Shown here piece after piece: positions 55,294 to 63,925 of a stretch of 64,000 nt of DNA. The notes beneath the pieces were generated by a model. It saw only the letters and a list, made by a program, of their open reading frames with translations, had not been told where the DNA came from and made no database searches. The stretch spans positions 186,001 to 250,000 of the forward strand of contig NZ_QXTF01000001.1 in assembly GCF_003583725.1 (NCBI RefSeq), in the 5' to 3' direction. Position numbers and translations under genes: made by a program. Numbering within the stretch: position 1 is the first letter of the stretch; each line of letters starts with the position of its first letter. The stretch is from Sphingomonas edaphi. GTDB taxonomy: Bacteria; Pseudomonadota; Alphaproteobacteria; Sphingomonadales; Sphingomonadaceae.

Positions 55294-56489
55294 TGCCGGC
55301 CGAGACCATCACGCTCGGCTGCCGACTGAACTTCGCGGAAAGCGAGGCGATGCGGGCCCACGCAGGTGATGACGCCATCATCGTCAATAGCTGCGCGGTG
55401 ACGAACGAGGCGGTTCGCCAGACTAGGCAGGCCATCCGCCGTGCCCACCGCGAGGCACCGGACAAGCGCATCATCGTCACCGGCTGCGCTGCCCAGCTCG
55501 ACCCTAGCAGCTTTGCGGCCATGCCCGAGGTCGCCAAGGTCATCGGCAATGCCGACAAATATCACGTCGACGCTTTCTTCAATGAAAACAAGGTAGTTGT
55601 CAGTGACGTCATGACGGCGCCTGTGCCTCCCGTCGCGGCTGGCTTCCTGTCACGCGTGCGCAGTTTCGTTGCCGTCCAGACCGGATGCGATCATCGCTGC
55701 ACATTCTGTTCCATCTGGCAGGCACGTGGGGCGAGCCGCTCGCTTCCCTACGAAGCCGTCCGCGATGCCGTTGATTGCGAATTGCATTCAGGCGCGAAGG
55801 AGATCGTCCTAACCGGCGTCGACATCACCAGCTACGAAACGGGCCTAGGCCTGCTATGCCAGCGCCTCCTCGCTGATCTGCCAGCGCTGAAGCGTCTCCG
55901 TCTCTCCTCGCTCGACAGCATCGAGATCGACGAGGCGCTGATGGAATTGGTTGCCGGTGAGCATCGCCTCCTCCCCCACTTCCACCTTTCGCTGCAGGCC
56001 GGCGACGATTTGATCCTCAAGCGGATGAAACGCCGCCATAGCCGCGCGGAAGCCGTGCGGACGGTGGAACGGCTCAAGGCCGCGAGGAGTGAGGTCACTA
56101 TCGGTGCCGACCTCATTGCGGGTTTCCCGACGGAAACGGAGGAGGCGGCAATGAACAGCCTCGCCCTGCTCGACGATTGCGACATTATCGCCGCGCATAT
56201 TTTCCCCTTCTCGCCCCGCCCCGGCACGCCGGCGGCCCGGATGCCGCAACTGGAGCGGGAAACGGTCAAGGCCCGCGCTGCTCGGATGCGCGATGCCGCC
56301 GCCATCCGCCGCAACCGCTGGCTCGACGGCCTCGTGGGTAGTCGACAGTGCGTGCTGGTCGAGAACAGGGAAAAAGGGCACAGCGACGGTTTCGCGCCGG
56401 TTCAAATCGCCGGATCCGCGCGGGGGAACATCGGCACCGCGTTCATCACTGCGCGCCAGAAAGAAACACTAACCGGGATTTTTGAATGA
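55293..56489 (+). CDS. mtaB: tRNA t6A37 methylthiotransferase (MtaB-like)
   Basis: 398 residues from ATG 55293. The N-terminal UPF0004 domain has the three cluster cysteines in TLGCRLNFAES, VNSCAVTNEAV and VTGCAAQLD; the radical SAM motif is GCDHRCTFCSI (CxxxCxxC) near 130. RLSSLDSIEIDEAL and HFHLSLQAGDDLILKRMKRRHSR are typical for methylthiotransferases. It adds a methylthio group to t6A37 in tRNAs. It overlaps dapF and ftsY. Confidence 0.93.
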   Translation: MPAETITLGCRLNFAESEAMRAHAGDDAIIVNSCAVTNEAVRQTRQAIRRAHREAPDKRIIVTGCAAQLDPSSFAAMPEVAKVIGNADKYHVDAFFNENKVVVSDVMTAPVPPVAAGFLSRVRSFVAVQTGCDHRCTFCSIWQARGASRSLPYEAVRDAVDCELHSGAKEIVLTGVDITSYETGLGLLCQRLLADLPALKRLRLSSLDSIEIDEALMELVAGEHRLLPHFHLSLQAGDDLILKRMKRRHSRAEAVRTVERLKAARSEVTIGADLIAGFPTETEEAAMNSLALLDDCDIIAAHIFPFSPRPGTPAARMPQLERETVKARAARMRDAAAIRRNRWLDGLVGSRQCVLVENREKGHSDGFAPVQIAGSARGNIGTAFITARQKETLTGIFE

Positions 56490-57400
56490 GTTGGCTCGAA
56501 CGCCTCACAGGCGGTTTCAAGAAGACGGCGGACCGCCTGGGGGAAAATATCTCGGGGCTGACGAGCAAGGCCGCCCTCGACACCGCGACTCTCGACGACA
56601 TTGAGGAAGCCCTGATCGCCTCAGACCTGGGACCCGAAGCTTCGCGTCGGATCAGGGATGCCATTTCCGCCCGCCGCTACGAGCAACTGGACGAACGCGG
56701 CCTGCGCACCATCCTAGCGGAGGAAATCGAGAAGATCCTGGCCCCCGTCGCAAAGCCGCTCGACGTCTGGGGCTTTCCACGGCCGCACGTGATACTCGTG
56801 ATCGGGGTCAACGGATCAGGCAAGACGACGACAATCGGTAAGCTGGGGCACCTGCTGAAGGAACAGGATTATGGCGTCATGCTGGCGGCCGGCGACACGT
56901 TTCGCGCAGCCGCGATCGAGCAACTCAGGATCTGGGGCAACCGGATCGGCGCGCCGGTCATCTCGGGCAAGGAAGGTGGCGATGCGGCAGGCATCGTCTA
57001 TGACGGAGTCAAGCAGGCGACCGCTACCGGCATCGACGCGCTGATCGTGGATACTGCCGGCCGGCTCCAGAACAAATCGCACCTGATGGAAGAATTGTCG
57101 AAAGTGCGGCGCGTGCTCGGGCGGCTGAACCCTGAAGCACCGCACGATGTTCTCCTCGTCCTTGACGCTACAACCGGACAAAATGCCTTGAACCAGATCG
57201 AAGTCTTCGGCCGCGACGCTGGTGTCACCGGCCTGATCATGACCAAGCTTGACGGGACCGCGCGCGGCGGTGTGCTTGTTGCAGCCGCCGAGCGGTTCGG
57301 CCTCCCAATCCACGCCATCGGTGTCGGCGAAGGCATAGAAGACCTTCGGCCCTTCGATCCGCGCGCTGTCGCGCGGGCTATTGCGGGGCTCCCGGCATGA
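56486..57400 (+). CDS. ftsY: Signal recognition particle receptor FtsY
   Basis: 304 residues. It is the short form without the acidic A domain: it starts MSWLERLTGGFKKTADRLGENISGL, close to the NG domain. G1 GVNGSGKTTTIGKLGHLLK, AGDTFRAAAIEQLRIWG, DTAGRLQNKSHLMEEL and TKLDGTARGGVLVAAAERFGLP are diagnostic. It docks SRP-ribosome complexes at the membrane. The ATG overlaps the mtaB stop by 4 bases. Confidence 0.97.
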   Translation: MSWLERLTGGFKKTADRLGENISGLTSKAALDTATLDDIEEALIASDLGPEASRRIRDAISARRYEQLDERGLRTILAEEIEKILAPVAKPLDVWGFPRPHVILVIGVNGSGKTTTIGKLGHLLKEQDYGVMLAAGDTFRAAAIEQLRIWGNRIGAPVISGKEGGDAAGIVYDGVKQATATGIDALIVDTAGRLQNKSHLMEELSKVRRVLGRLNPEAPHDVLLVLDATTGQNALNQIEVFGRDAGVTGLIMTKLDGTARGGVLVAAAERFGLPIHAIGVGEGIEDLRPFDPRAVARAIAGLPA

Positions 57401-58023
57401 ACGCCGCCGCACAGAAGCAGGAACCCGGCAGCGGCGCGCGTCTCCTCATCGATATCGGCCCGCTGCTCGTCTTTTTCCTTGTCAACTTCTTCGCGCCCGT
57501 CCCGGGAGCGCTGAAGGTATTTGTCGCGACCGGCGCTTTTATGGTCGCAATGATGGCGGCGCTGATCTTCTCGGCAATCAGATACAAGCATGTCTCGCCC
57601 CTCCTCCTTTTCTCAGGCGTGATGGTTCTGGTGCTCGGCGGCCTTACGATCTGGCTCCACAACGAAACCTTCATCAAGGTGAAGCCGACGATCTATTATG
57701 CTCTGGTCGCAGCGCTGCTGGGCTTCGGCCTGGCGACTGGACGGCCGCTGCTGAAGGCCGTGCTCGGCAGTGCGTATCCGGGTTTGAGCGAGGAAGGCTG
57801 GAGCAAGCTGACCCGCAACTGGGCTCTGTTTTTCGCCGTCATGGCTGTCGTCAACGAGGCGGTCTGGCGCAACAGCACAACCGATTTCTGGATCGGGTTC
57901 AAGCTGTGGGGAGCAATCCCCGCGACTTTGCTGTTCGCGCTGGCTAACGTGCCGATGCTTGTCCGCCACGGCCTGTCGACCGACGATGAACCCAAGGCCG
58001 CCGAGCCGGGACCGATCGAATGA
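57397..58023 (+). CDS. yciB: Inner-membrane septation protein A (YciB/IspZ family)
   Basis: 208 residues, about five to six hydrophobic helices (for example [36 protein letters not shown]). Family motifs are the [17 protein letters not shown] region, [17 protein letters not shown] and ANEAVW-like [19 protein letters not shown]. Implicated in cell envelope growth and septation; the precise role is unclear. It overlaps ftsY and the ABC ATPase by 4 bases each. Confidence 0.94.
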   Translation: MNAAAQKQEPGSGARLLIDIGPLLVFFLVNFFAPVPGALKVFVATGAFMVAMMAALIFSAIRYKHVSPLLLFSGVMVLVLGGLTIWLHNETFIKVKPTIYYALVAALLGFGLATGRPLLKAVLGSAYPGLSEEGWSKLTRNWALFFAVMAVVNEAVWRNSTTDFWIGFKLWGAIPATLLFALANVPMLVRHGLSTDDEPKAAEPGPIE

Positions 58024-58955
58024 CCGACGCCATCCTCAGCATCCGTGGACTCCGCAAGGCATACGCCAGCGGCACGGAGGCGCTGAAGGCGGTCGATCTC
58101 GACATCCGGCGCGGCGAGATATTCGCGCTGCTCGGCCCGAACGGCGCGGGCAAGACTACGTTGATCAACATCGTCTGCGGCATCGTCACGCCGTCTGGGG
58201 GAACGGTGCTGGTCGATGGCAAGGACCATCTGGAAGACTATCGCCACGCGCGCAGCCGCATTGGGCTGGTCCCCCAGGAACTCACCACCGACGCCTTCGA
58301 AAGCGTGCTGTCGACCGTCACCTTCAGCCGCGGGCTATTCGGCAAGCGGCGCGATCCGGCGAAGATCGAGACGCTGTTGAAGCGCCTTTCGCTGTGGGAC
58401 AAGCGCAAGGCGAAGATGATGGAGCTGTCAGGCGGCATGAAGCGCCGGGTGATGATCGCCAAGGCACTGAGCCACGAGCCCGACATCCTGTTTCTCGACG
58501 AACCCACTGCGGGGGTCGACGTCGAGCTTCGCCGGGACATGTGGGACATCGTTCGTAAGCTGAAGTCCGACGGTACGACCATCATCCTGACAACCCATTA
58601 TATCGAGGAAGCCGAGGAAATGGCCGACCGCGTCGGCGTCATCAGCCGCGGCGAGCTAATCGCGGCTGAAGACAAGCACGTCCTGATGCAGAAGCTCGGT
58701 CGCAAGACGCTCAAGCTGACTCTTGCCGAGCCAATGGCGGAAATCCCGGGCGAGCTCGCCGAATGGAACCTTGAGCTCGAGGATGAAGGTCACATCCTCT
58801 GCTACAGATTCGATACGAATGCCGAGAAGACGGGCGTTCCTTCCCTGCTTCGCAGGGTCAGCGACCTCGGCATCGGCTTCAAGGACTTGTCCACCCGCCA
58901 ATCGAGCCTGGAAGATATCTTCGTCGGGCTGGTGCATGAGGAGCGAGCCAAATGA
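58020..58955 (+). CDS. ABC exporter ATPase, YadG-like
   Basis: 311 residues. Walker [13 protein letters not shown] near 38-49, signature [15 protein letters not shown] near 138, Walker [14 protein letters not shown] near 158, and switch His in [12 protein letters not shown] regulatory-looking C-terminal domain of about 90 residues follows. The pairing with a YadH-like permease and the size match the E. coli YadG/YadH pair of unknown substrate. It overlaps both neighbours by 4 bases. Confidence 0.9.
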   Translation: MTDAILSIRGLRKAYASGTEALKAVDLDIRRGEIFALLGPNGAGKTTLINIVCGIVTPSGGTVLVDGKDHLEDYRHARSRIGLVPQELTTDAFESVLSTVTFSRGLFGKRRDPAKIETLLKRLSLWDKRKAKMMELSGGMKRRVMIAKALSHEPDILFLDEPTAGVDVELRRDMWDIVRKLKSDGTTIILTTHYIEEAEEMADRVGVISRGELIAAEDKHVLMQKLGRKTLKLTLAEPMAEIPGELAEWNLELEDEGHILCYRFDTNAEKTGVPSLLRRVSDLGIGFKDLSTRQSSLEDIFVGLVHEERAK

Positions 58956-59728
58956 CGAATGGCGGTTTCAACGGCGAAGGCGTCTACGCCATCTATCGTT
59001 TCGAAATGGCCCGCGCGCTTCGAACGTTGTGGCAGAGCCTCGTTACGCCGGTCATCACGACCGCGCTCTACTTCGTGGTGTTTGGCGCAGCCATCGGCAG
59101 CCGGATGACCGACATGGACGGCATCAGCTTCGGCGCATTTATCGTGCCAGGCCTGACGCTGCTGTCCGTCTTCATGCAGTCAATTTTCAACGCCAGTTTC
59201 GGCATTTATTTTCCGAAGTTTACCGGCACAATCTACGAACTCCTCTCAGCACCAATCTCTAGCCTCGAAACCGTGCTCGCCTATGTAGGCGCGGCGGTAA
59301 CGAAAAGCATGGTTTTGGCACTGGTCACCCTCGCCACCGCAACCTTGTTCGTCGATGTGCGGGTCGAACACCCGTTGCTGATGCTGATGTTCTTGTTCTT
59401 GATCACGACCGCATTCTGCCTGCTCGGCTTCGTGATCGGCATCTGGGCGCAGAATTTCGAGCAGCTCCAGATCATTCCCATGCTGATCGTGACGCCCCTC
59501 ACCTTCCTCGGCGGAGCCTTCTATTCGATCAGCGCGCTAGCGGAGCCTTGGCGGACTGTGACGCTGTTCAATCCGGTAGTTTACCTGATCAGCGGATTCA
59601 GGTGGACATTCTTTGGCGTCGCGGACGTGCCCGTCTGGGCCAGCGTGGCGGTGATGCTGGCGATTATAGCCGCCTGCCTCACCGCCATCATATGGGTCTT
59701 CAGGACCGGCTATCGCCTCAAGCAGTAG
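58952..59728 (+). CDS. ABC-2 type exporter permease, YadH-like
   Basis: 258 residues with six hydrophobic helices and the ABC-2 motifs [44 protein letters not shown] and [21 protein letters not shown]. It works with the ATPase just upstream (4-base overlap). The substrate is unknown. The end overlaps sodB by 11 bases in convergent orientation. Confidence 0.9.
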   Translation: MTNGGFNGEGVYAIYRFEMARALRTLWQSLVTPVITTALYFVVFGAAIGSRMTDMDGISFGAFIVPGLTLLSVFMQSIFNASFGIYFPKFTGTIYELLSAPISSLETVLAYVGAAVTKSMVLALVTLATATLFVDVRVEHPLLMLMFLFLITTAFCLLGFVIGIWAQNFEQLQIIPMLIVTPLTFLGGAFYSISALAEPWRTVTLFNPVVYLISGFRWTFFGVADVPVWASVAVMLAIIAACLTAIIWVFRTGYRLKQ

Positions 59729-60359
59729 CGCTCGCGGTCTGCTGCTGATCGGCGCGGTCGAGGCCCTTGCCGTCCAGATTTTGGGCGACGAAGTCCCAGT
59801 TGATGATGTTTTCGAGCACGGTCTTCACGAACCGCGGCCGCTCGTTACGGTAATCGATGTAATAGGCATGCTCCCACACGTCGATTGTCAGCAGCGGCGT
59901 CATGCCGTGTACGGCCGGCGTGTCCGCGTCGTGGAGCGACGTAATTTCCAGCTTGTCATTGTTAAGGATTAGCCATCCCCAGCCGCTGGCGAAATGATTG
60001 ACGCTCTCGGTTGCCAACTTTTCCAACAGCGCCTGTTCGCCGCCGAAGTCGCTGTCGATCATTTCCTTCAGCTTGCCGGAAGCGCGGGTCGAGCCCGCCG
60101 GCGCCAGGCACTGCCAGAAGAAGCTGTGGTTCCAGATCTGGGCGGTGTTGTTGAATAGGCCCTTGTTGCCTTGGTCCTTCGCCGCGCGAATGGCTTCAAT
60201 CAGCGATGCGTCGGCGAGGTTGGTGCCCTCGATCATGCCGTTCGCCTTGTCCACATAGGCCTTGTGATGCTTGCCATGGTGGAATTCCAGCGTTTCCGCC
60301 GACATGTGCGGCGCCAGCGCATCCTTGGCATAGGGAAGGTCAGGCAGCGTAAAAGCCAT
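59718..60359 (-). CDS. sodB: Iron superoxide dismutase
   Basis: 213 residues from ATG 60359 (the frame is open upstream but the family begins [15 protein letters not shown]). The metal-ligand regions are [34 protein letters not shown] and [26 protein letters not shown] and the Gln-less FALAS-type helix fit the Fe/Mn family; the Fe assignment rests on overall similarity. No signal peptide, so it is cytoplasmic. Confidence 0.93.
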   Translation of the reverse strand: MAFTLPDLPYAKDALAPHMSAETLEFHHGKHHKAYVDKANGMIEGTNLADASLIEAIRAAKDQGNKGLFNNTAQIWNHSFFWQCLAPAGSTRASGKLKEMIDSDFGGEQALLEKLATESVNHFASGWGWLILNNDKLEITSLHDADTPAVHGMTPLLTIDVWEHAYYIDYRNERPRFVKTVLENIINWDFVAQNLDGKGLDRADQQQTASATA

Positions 60360-60452
60360 GGCGATGCTCCATTGTTCTCGGGTGGATGAGTCGTTCGCCT
60401 CCCTTAACAACCCAACGCGCGCGATGCTCCAAATTTTCGTGGCAAAAGCGCG

Positions 60453-61514
60453 TCAGCCGGCAGCCGCGTCCATTAACTTGTGCCGCTTAAGTGCATGGCG
60501 AAGCTGGTCGTAGCTTAGCCCCAGAGCGGTCGCGGTCGCCCGCTGGTTGAAGCGATTGCGGGCCAGCGCGTCCTCCAGCAACGCGCGTTCATAGTTGGAC
60601 ACGGCGGAGCGCAGGTCGTCGGTCGAACTGGGAAACACTTGGCCATCGGGCGCGGCTGTTGCAATTGAAGGCTCTCCGTCCGCCACCGAAACATTAGCCG
60701 GCGAAGGCAACTTCGCGTCATCGCCAAGCACCCACGGCGACTGGAACGGATCGAACTGAATGGCATCGATTGGGCGCTCAGGATCTTCGGCCCGATAGAC
60801 AGCGCGCTCAATTACGTTGCGCAATTCGCGCACGTTGCCAGGCCATTGGTAACGTTCAAGTTCTGCCAGGGCTCGCTCCGAAAAACCGGGCCAGTTCGGC
60901 CAGTCCAGTTCGACCGCCATCCGTCGCCCGAAATGCTCAACGAGCAGCGGCACATCGCCCTTGCGTGCATGAAGCGGTGGCAGGGTCACGACTTCGAACG
61001 ACAGCCGGTCGAGCAGGTCGGCACGGAACCGTCCCTGCTCCACCAACTTGGGCAAATGCTCGTTGGTTGCCGCGACAATGCGCACATCGACCTGGATGGG
61101 CTTGGACGCGCCGATCCGCGTCACTTCGCCATATTCGACTGCACGAAGTAGGCGATCCTGCGCGGGCGACGACAAGGTTGCCAGTTCGTCGAGGAAAAGG
61201 GTTCCGCCGTCGGCCTCTTCAAAACGCCCGTGACGGGTCTTCGCTGCGCCGGTAAAGCTACCTGCCTCATGACCGAACAATTCGGCCTCAATCAGATTTT
61301 CCGGGAGCGCGGCGCAATTCATCGTGACCAGCGGTCCGGCCCACCGCTGCGATAAGTGGTGCAGACGCTCAGCGATCAATTCCTTGCCCGTCCCGCGCTC
61401 TCCGATTACGAGCACCGGACGATTGAGCGGCGCAGCACGGCTCGCCCGCTCGACCGCGTCGAGGAAGGCAAGACTTTGCCCGACAAATTGGTTGGTCCGC
61501 TCCACACCCAACAT
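60453..61514 (-). CDS. pspF: Phage-shock transcriptional activator PspF
   Basis: About 353 residues from ATG 61514 (ATG 61541 and GTG 61505 are alternatives). It has no receiver domain and starts directly with an AAA+ sigma-54-interaction domain: Walker A GERGTGKELIAERLH, ELFGHEAGSFTGAAKTRHGRFE with GSFTGA in place of the usual GAFTGA, Walker B GGTLFLDELATL, and YQWPGNVRELRNVIERAVYR. A Fis-type helix-turn-helix ends the protein (FNQRATATALGLSYDQLRHALKRH). It is held inactive by PspA in known systems. It is divergent from pspA. Confidence 0.95.
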   Translation of the reverse strand: MLGVERTNQFVGQSLAFLDAVERASRAAPLNRPVLVIGERGTGKELIAERLHHLSQRWAGPLVTMNCAALPENLIEAELFGHEAGSFTGAAKTRHGRFEEADGGTLFLDELATLSSPAQDRLLRAVEYGEVTRIGASKPIQVDVRIVAATNEHLPKLVEQGRFRADLLDRLSFEVVTLPPLHARKGDVPLLVEHFGRRMAVELDWPNWPGFSERALAELERYQWPGNVRELRNVIERAVYRAEDPERPIDAIQFDPFQSPWVLGDDAKLPSPANVSVADGEPSIATAAPDGQVFPSSTDDLRSAVSNYERALLEDALARNRFNQRATATALGLSYDQLRHALKRHKLMDAAAG

Positions 61515-61563
61515 CTGGTGGTAAATCCCACCATCTGGCAAGATATTTCACGCAGTCGTTGGT

Positions 61564-61592
61564 CGAAATTTGGCAGAAATGCCGGAATTTCG
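61564..61592. promoter_or_regulatory. Dyad between pspF and pspA, candidate PspF enhancer site
   Basis: Arms CGAAATT (61564-61570) and AATTTCG (61586-61592) form a perfect inverted repeat, and inside it lies TGGCA-GAAA-TGCC (61571-61583), another short repeat offset by half a base. It is in the shared control region, just upstream of the sigma-54 promoter. Its use by PspF is inference. Confidence 0.5.
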
Positions 61593-61607
61593 GTGTAACA
61601 GGAATTT

Positions 61608-61623
61608 TGGCACAAGCCCTGCA
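61608..61623 (+). promoter_or_regulatory. Sigma-54 promoter of the psp operon
   Basis: TGGCAC at 61608-61613 and CTGCA at 61619-61623 match the -24/-12 consensus TGGCAC-R-N4-TTGCW at all fixed bases except one T. The spacing between GG and GC is correct. It is 38 bases before the pspA start and opposite to pspF, the expected place for a PspF-dependent promoter. Confidence 0.88.
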
Positions 61624-61661
61624 TTAGATTTGGCAACAGGGCTATCAAGCTGGAGTGCTCG

Positions 61662-62330
61662 ATGGGTATTTTTTCCCGGACTCGGGATATTTTCGCAGCC
61701 AATATGACGGAGCTGCTCGACCGCGCCGAAGATCCGGCGCGGATGATCCGCATGATCATCCTCGAAATGGAAGAAACGCTGGTCGAGGTCCGCGCATCCG
61801 CCGCACGTTCGATTGCCGATAGTAAGGAAATGAAGCGTGCGTTGGTGCGGCTTGAAGACCTCCAGGCCAACTGGACCGAGAAGGCGGAACTCGCCCTCTC
61901 CAAGGACCGCGAGGATTTGGCCAAGGCGGCGCTGCTCGAACGGCAGAAGGCAGCCGACATGGCCGATGGCCTCCGGACGGAGCTCGCGGCGATCGAGGAC
62001 ACGCTGAAGGGCTATGAGGCCGATATCGCCAAGCTTCAGGGGAAGCTGCGCGAGGCCCGGGCACGCCAGAATGCCATCGCGACCCGGATCGAGAGCGCTG
62101 TGACCCGCGCCCGCACCCGCGAGATGCTGAACGGGGCACGGACGGAGGATGCATTTTCCCGTTTCGAACAGCTGGAGCGCCGGGCCGACTTCGCCGAAGG
62201 GCGCGCGGATGCGCTGGGAATGACCGGGCCGAAAAGCCTGGAAGAGGAAATCGCCGAGCTCAAGGCGACCGACAAGGTCGACGCAGAGTTGGAAGCAATG
62301 AAGGCCGCACTGAAGGCCAAGGGGGCATAA
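61662..62330 (+). CDS. pspA: Phage-shock protein PspA
   Basis: 222 residues, almost entirely coiled coil, as in the PspA/IM30 (ESCRT-III-like) family. It begins MGIFSRTRDIFAANMTELLDRAEDPARMIRMIILEMEE-like, the amphipathic helix and first hairpin. It supports the inner membrane under stress and in known systems represses PspF. GGAG lies upstream. The stop abuts pspB directly. Confidence 0.96.
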   Translation: MGIFSRTRDIFAANMTELLDRAEDPARMIRMIILEMEETLVEVRASAARSIADSKEMKRALVRLEDLQANWTEKAELALSKDREDLAKAALLERQKAADMADGLRTELAAIEDTLKGYEADIAKLQGKLREARARQNAIATRIESAVTRARTREMLNGARTEDAFSRFEQLERRADFAEGRADALGMTGPKSLEEEIAELKATDKVDAELEAMKAALKAKGA

Positions 62331-62603
62331 GTGGACGAAGTTTTTATTCCGTTGATCGCAATTGTTACGCTGTTCATCGGCCTCCCGTGGCTGGTGTTCC
62401 ACTACATCACGCGCTGGAAGACCGCGGCCACGCTGACCGGATCGGACGAGAAACTGCTCGATGAACTGCACGACGCGGCCCGCCGGCTCGACGATCGGCT
62501 GTGCACGATCGAGCGGATCATGACGGCCGAGAACCCCAACTGGCGCCAGCAATGCCTGCCGGAAACCAGCCGCCAGCGTCTCCTCCTGGAAGAAGAGAAG
62601 TAA
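62331..62603 (+). CDS. pspB: Phage-shock membrane protein PspB
   Basis: 90 residues, GTG start directly after the pspA stop. One N-terminal membrane helix (VFIPLIAIVTLFIGLPWLVFHYI) is followed by a cytoplasmic helix that ends RLCTIERIMTAENPNWRQQ, the PspB signature. With PspC it senses membrane stress and binds PspA. Confidence 0.93.
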   Translation: MDEVFIPLIAIVTLFIGLPWLVFHYITRWKTAATLTGSDEKLLDELHDAARRLDDRLCTIERIMTAENPNWRQQCLPETSRQRLLLEEEK

Positions 62604-62608
62604 GAGCT

Positions 62609-62998
62609 ATGCCCACGCAACCGCCAAGCCGCACGAAATTCTATCTCGACAAGCGTCACGGCAAGGTCATGGGCGTCTGCTCGGGGATTGCCGACTATAC
62701 GGGCCTCGACGTCACCCTCGTCCGCATCATGGTCGTTGGCGCCGTCTTGATGAGCGGCGGCAGCGTGCTTCCGCTATACTTCGTCGCCGGCTTCATCGCC
62801 GACGACAAGCCGCGCGAACTGGCGATCGAGGACCAGGAGCATCAACGTTTCTGGCAGGGCGTGCGCCAGTCGCCTGCCCGGACCGCTCGCGATATTCGCA
62901 GCCGCATGCGCGACATCGATCGCCGTCTTGCCGACATCGAAAGCTATGTCACGACCGAAAACCGCAGCCTAGCCAGGGAAATTGAGCAGCTGCGCTAG
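62609..62998 (+). CDS. pspC: Phage-shock membrane protein PspC
   Basis: 129 residues from ATG 62609. PspC domain: SRTKFYLDKRHGKVMGVCSG, IADYTGLDVTLVRIMVVGAVL, then a membrane helix (VVGAVLMSGGSVLPLYFVAGFI) with the D/K-rich IADDKPREL. The C-terminal helix DRRLADIESYVTTENRSLAR EIEQLR carries the same motif found in PspB and the three following proteins. It is five bases after pspB. Confidence 0.94.
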   Translation: MPTQPPSRTKFYLDKRHGKVMGVCSGIADYTGLDVTLVRIMVVGAVLMSGGSVLPLYFVAGFIADDKPRELAIEDQEHQRFWQGVRQSPARTARDIRSRMRDIDRRLADIESYVTTENRSLAREIEQLR

Positions 62999-63018
62999 AT
63001 AAGACGGGGGAAGTCATC

Positions 63019-63363
63019 ATGGATCCGGAAAAGCTGGAAACCTTTAGGTTCGTTGGAGAAATACTGCCCTACGTCGCGGTCATCGTGGCTGTCAGCGTCG
63101 GGGGCTGGGTCATGACAACCTGGCTCAGGATCAAGAATGGCTACCCGCTGGAAAATAGCTGGGGAAAGGCGCTCCACCCCCATACCGACCGGGAATCCCA
63201 GGAGCGGATCAAGCTGCTGACCACCGAGAACGCGCAGCTTCGCGCGGAGCTTGGCTCAGTCAAGGACCGGCTTGAAACGATTGAGCGGATCGTAACCGAT
63301 CAACCCTCGCGCCTCGCCCAGGAGATCGACCGGCTGGCGATGGACAAAGGAGGCCACGCCTGA
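63019..63363 (+). CDS. PspB-like small membrane protein A
   Basis: 114 residues, ATG 63019 with GGGGGAAG upstream. One membrane helix (ILPYVAVIVAVSVGGWVMTTWL, about 14-35), a linker, then a coiled coil (ERIKLLTTENAQLRAELGSVKDRLETIERIVTD-type, about 62-95) that ends RLAQEIDRLAMDKGG. The ETIERIVTD segment matches TIERIMTAE of PspB. It has no name I recognise. Its position after pspC and its layout imply a role in the same envelope-stress response. Confidence 0.8.
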   Translation: MDPEKLETFRFVGEILPYVAVIVAVSVGGWVMTTWLRIKNGYPLENSWGKALHPHTDRESQERIKLLTTENAQLRAELGSVKDRLETIERIVTDQPSRLAQEIDRLAMDKGGHA

Positions 63364-63644
63364 TGGGTCCGGGAGAAACCATTGCACTGCTAATCGTCGT
63401 CGGCATGCCGATGTTGATGATGATCATGTGGACGCGCAGTCACTTTCGCTACAAGGAAAAACAGCTGGAGGCTGAGACGTCGCTGGCTGCGGAAAAGGCC
63501 GCTCAATATGCCGCGTCGAACGCAGAGCTTGAAGCGCGGGTCAGAGTGCTGGAAAAGATCGTGACGGACGGCGGAATCGAAACCGCTGCCCAGATCGAGG
63601 CGCTGCGCACTCCCCGCCTCGCGCAAGGAGACAAGGTCCAGTGA
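63363..63644 (+). CDS. PspB-like small membrane protein B
   Basis: 93 residues, overlapping the previous gene by one base (TGATG). N-terminal membrane helix TIALLIVVGMPMLMMIMW (about 6-23), then a charged coiled coil (EKQLEAETSLAAEKAAQYAA) ending VRVLEKIVTDGGIETAAQIE. The VLEKIVTD segment again matches PspB and its neighbours. Confidence 0.8.
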   Translation: MGPGETIALLIVVGMPMLMMIMWTRSHFRYKEKQLEAETSLAAEKAAQYAASNAELEARVRVLEKIVTDGGIETAAQIEALRTPRLAQGDKVQ

Positions 63645-63886
63645 ACCCCTTTGAAATGGTTGCGATCATCGTCGTGTCGGTAATGATCGCGACGGTACTG
63701 AAAGCGAAGTACAGCCACCGCAACCGCGATGACTCGGCCCGTGTTCCTCCCCAGGAACAGGCGGAAACGCTTCGCCTTCGAGACGAGGTCAAGCAACTAA
63801 AGGAGCGCATCCACGTGCTGGAGCGGATCGCGGTGGAGAAGGAAGACACGCTTTCCCGCCAAATCGAGCAGCTGCGCGACCGTTAG
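63641..63886 (+). CDS. PspB-like small membrane protein C
   Basis: 81 residues, GTG start overlapping the previous stop (GTGA). Membrane helix FEMVAIIVVSVMIATVL (about 4-20), a basic stop-transfer patch (KAKYSHRNRDD), then a helix LRDEVKQLKERIHVLERIAV that ends TLSRQIEQLRDR. KERIHVLERI closely resembles E. coli PspB (RERIQALESI). It is the third in the series. Confidence 0.8.
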   Translation: MNPFEMVAIIVVSVMIATVLKAKYSHRNRDDSARVPPQEQAETLRLRDEVKQLKERIHVLERIAVEKEDTLSRQIEQLRDR

Positions 63887-63925
63887 ATGACAGCTTGCCC
63901 GGGTCGCGCTAGGCGCTAGCCCCCC

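Noticed and set aside
61548-62552. A 334-codon minus-strand frame opposite pspA and pspB
   Set aside because: It would erase the sigma-54 promoter region and lies opposite strongly supported psp genes.
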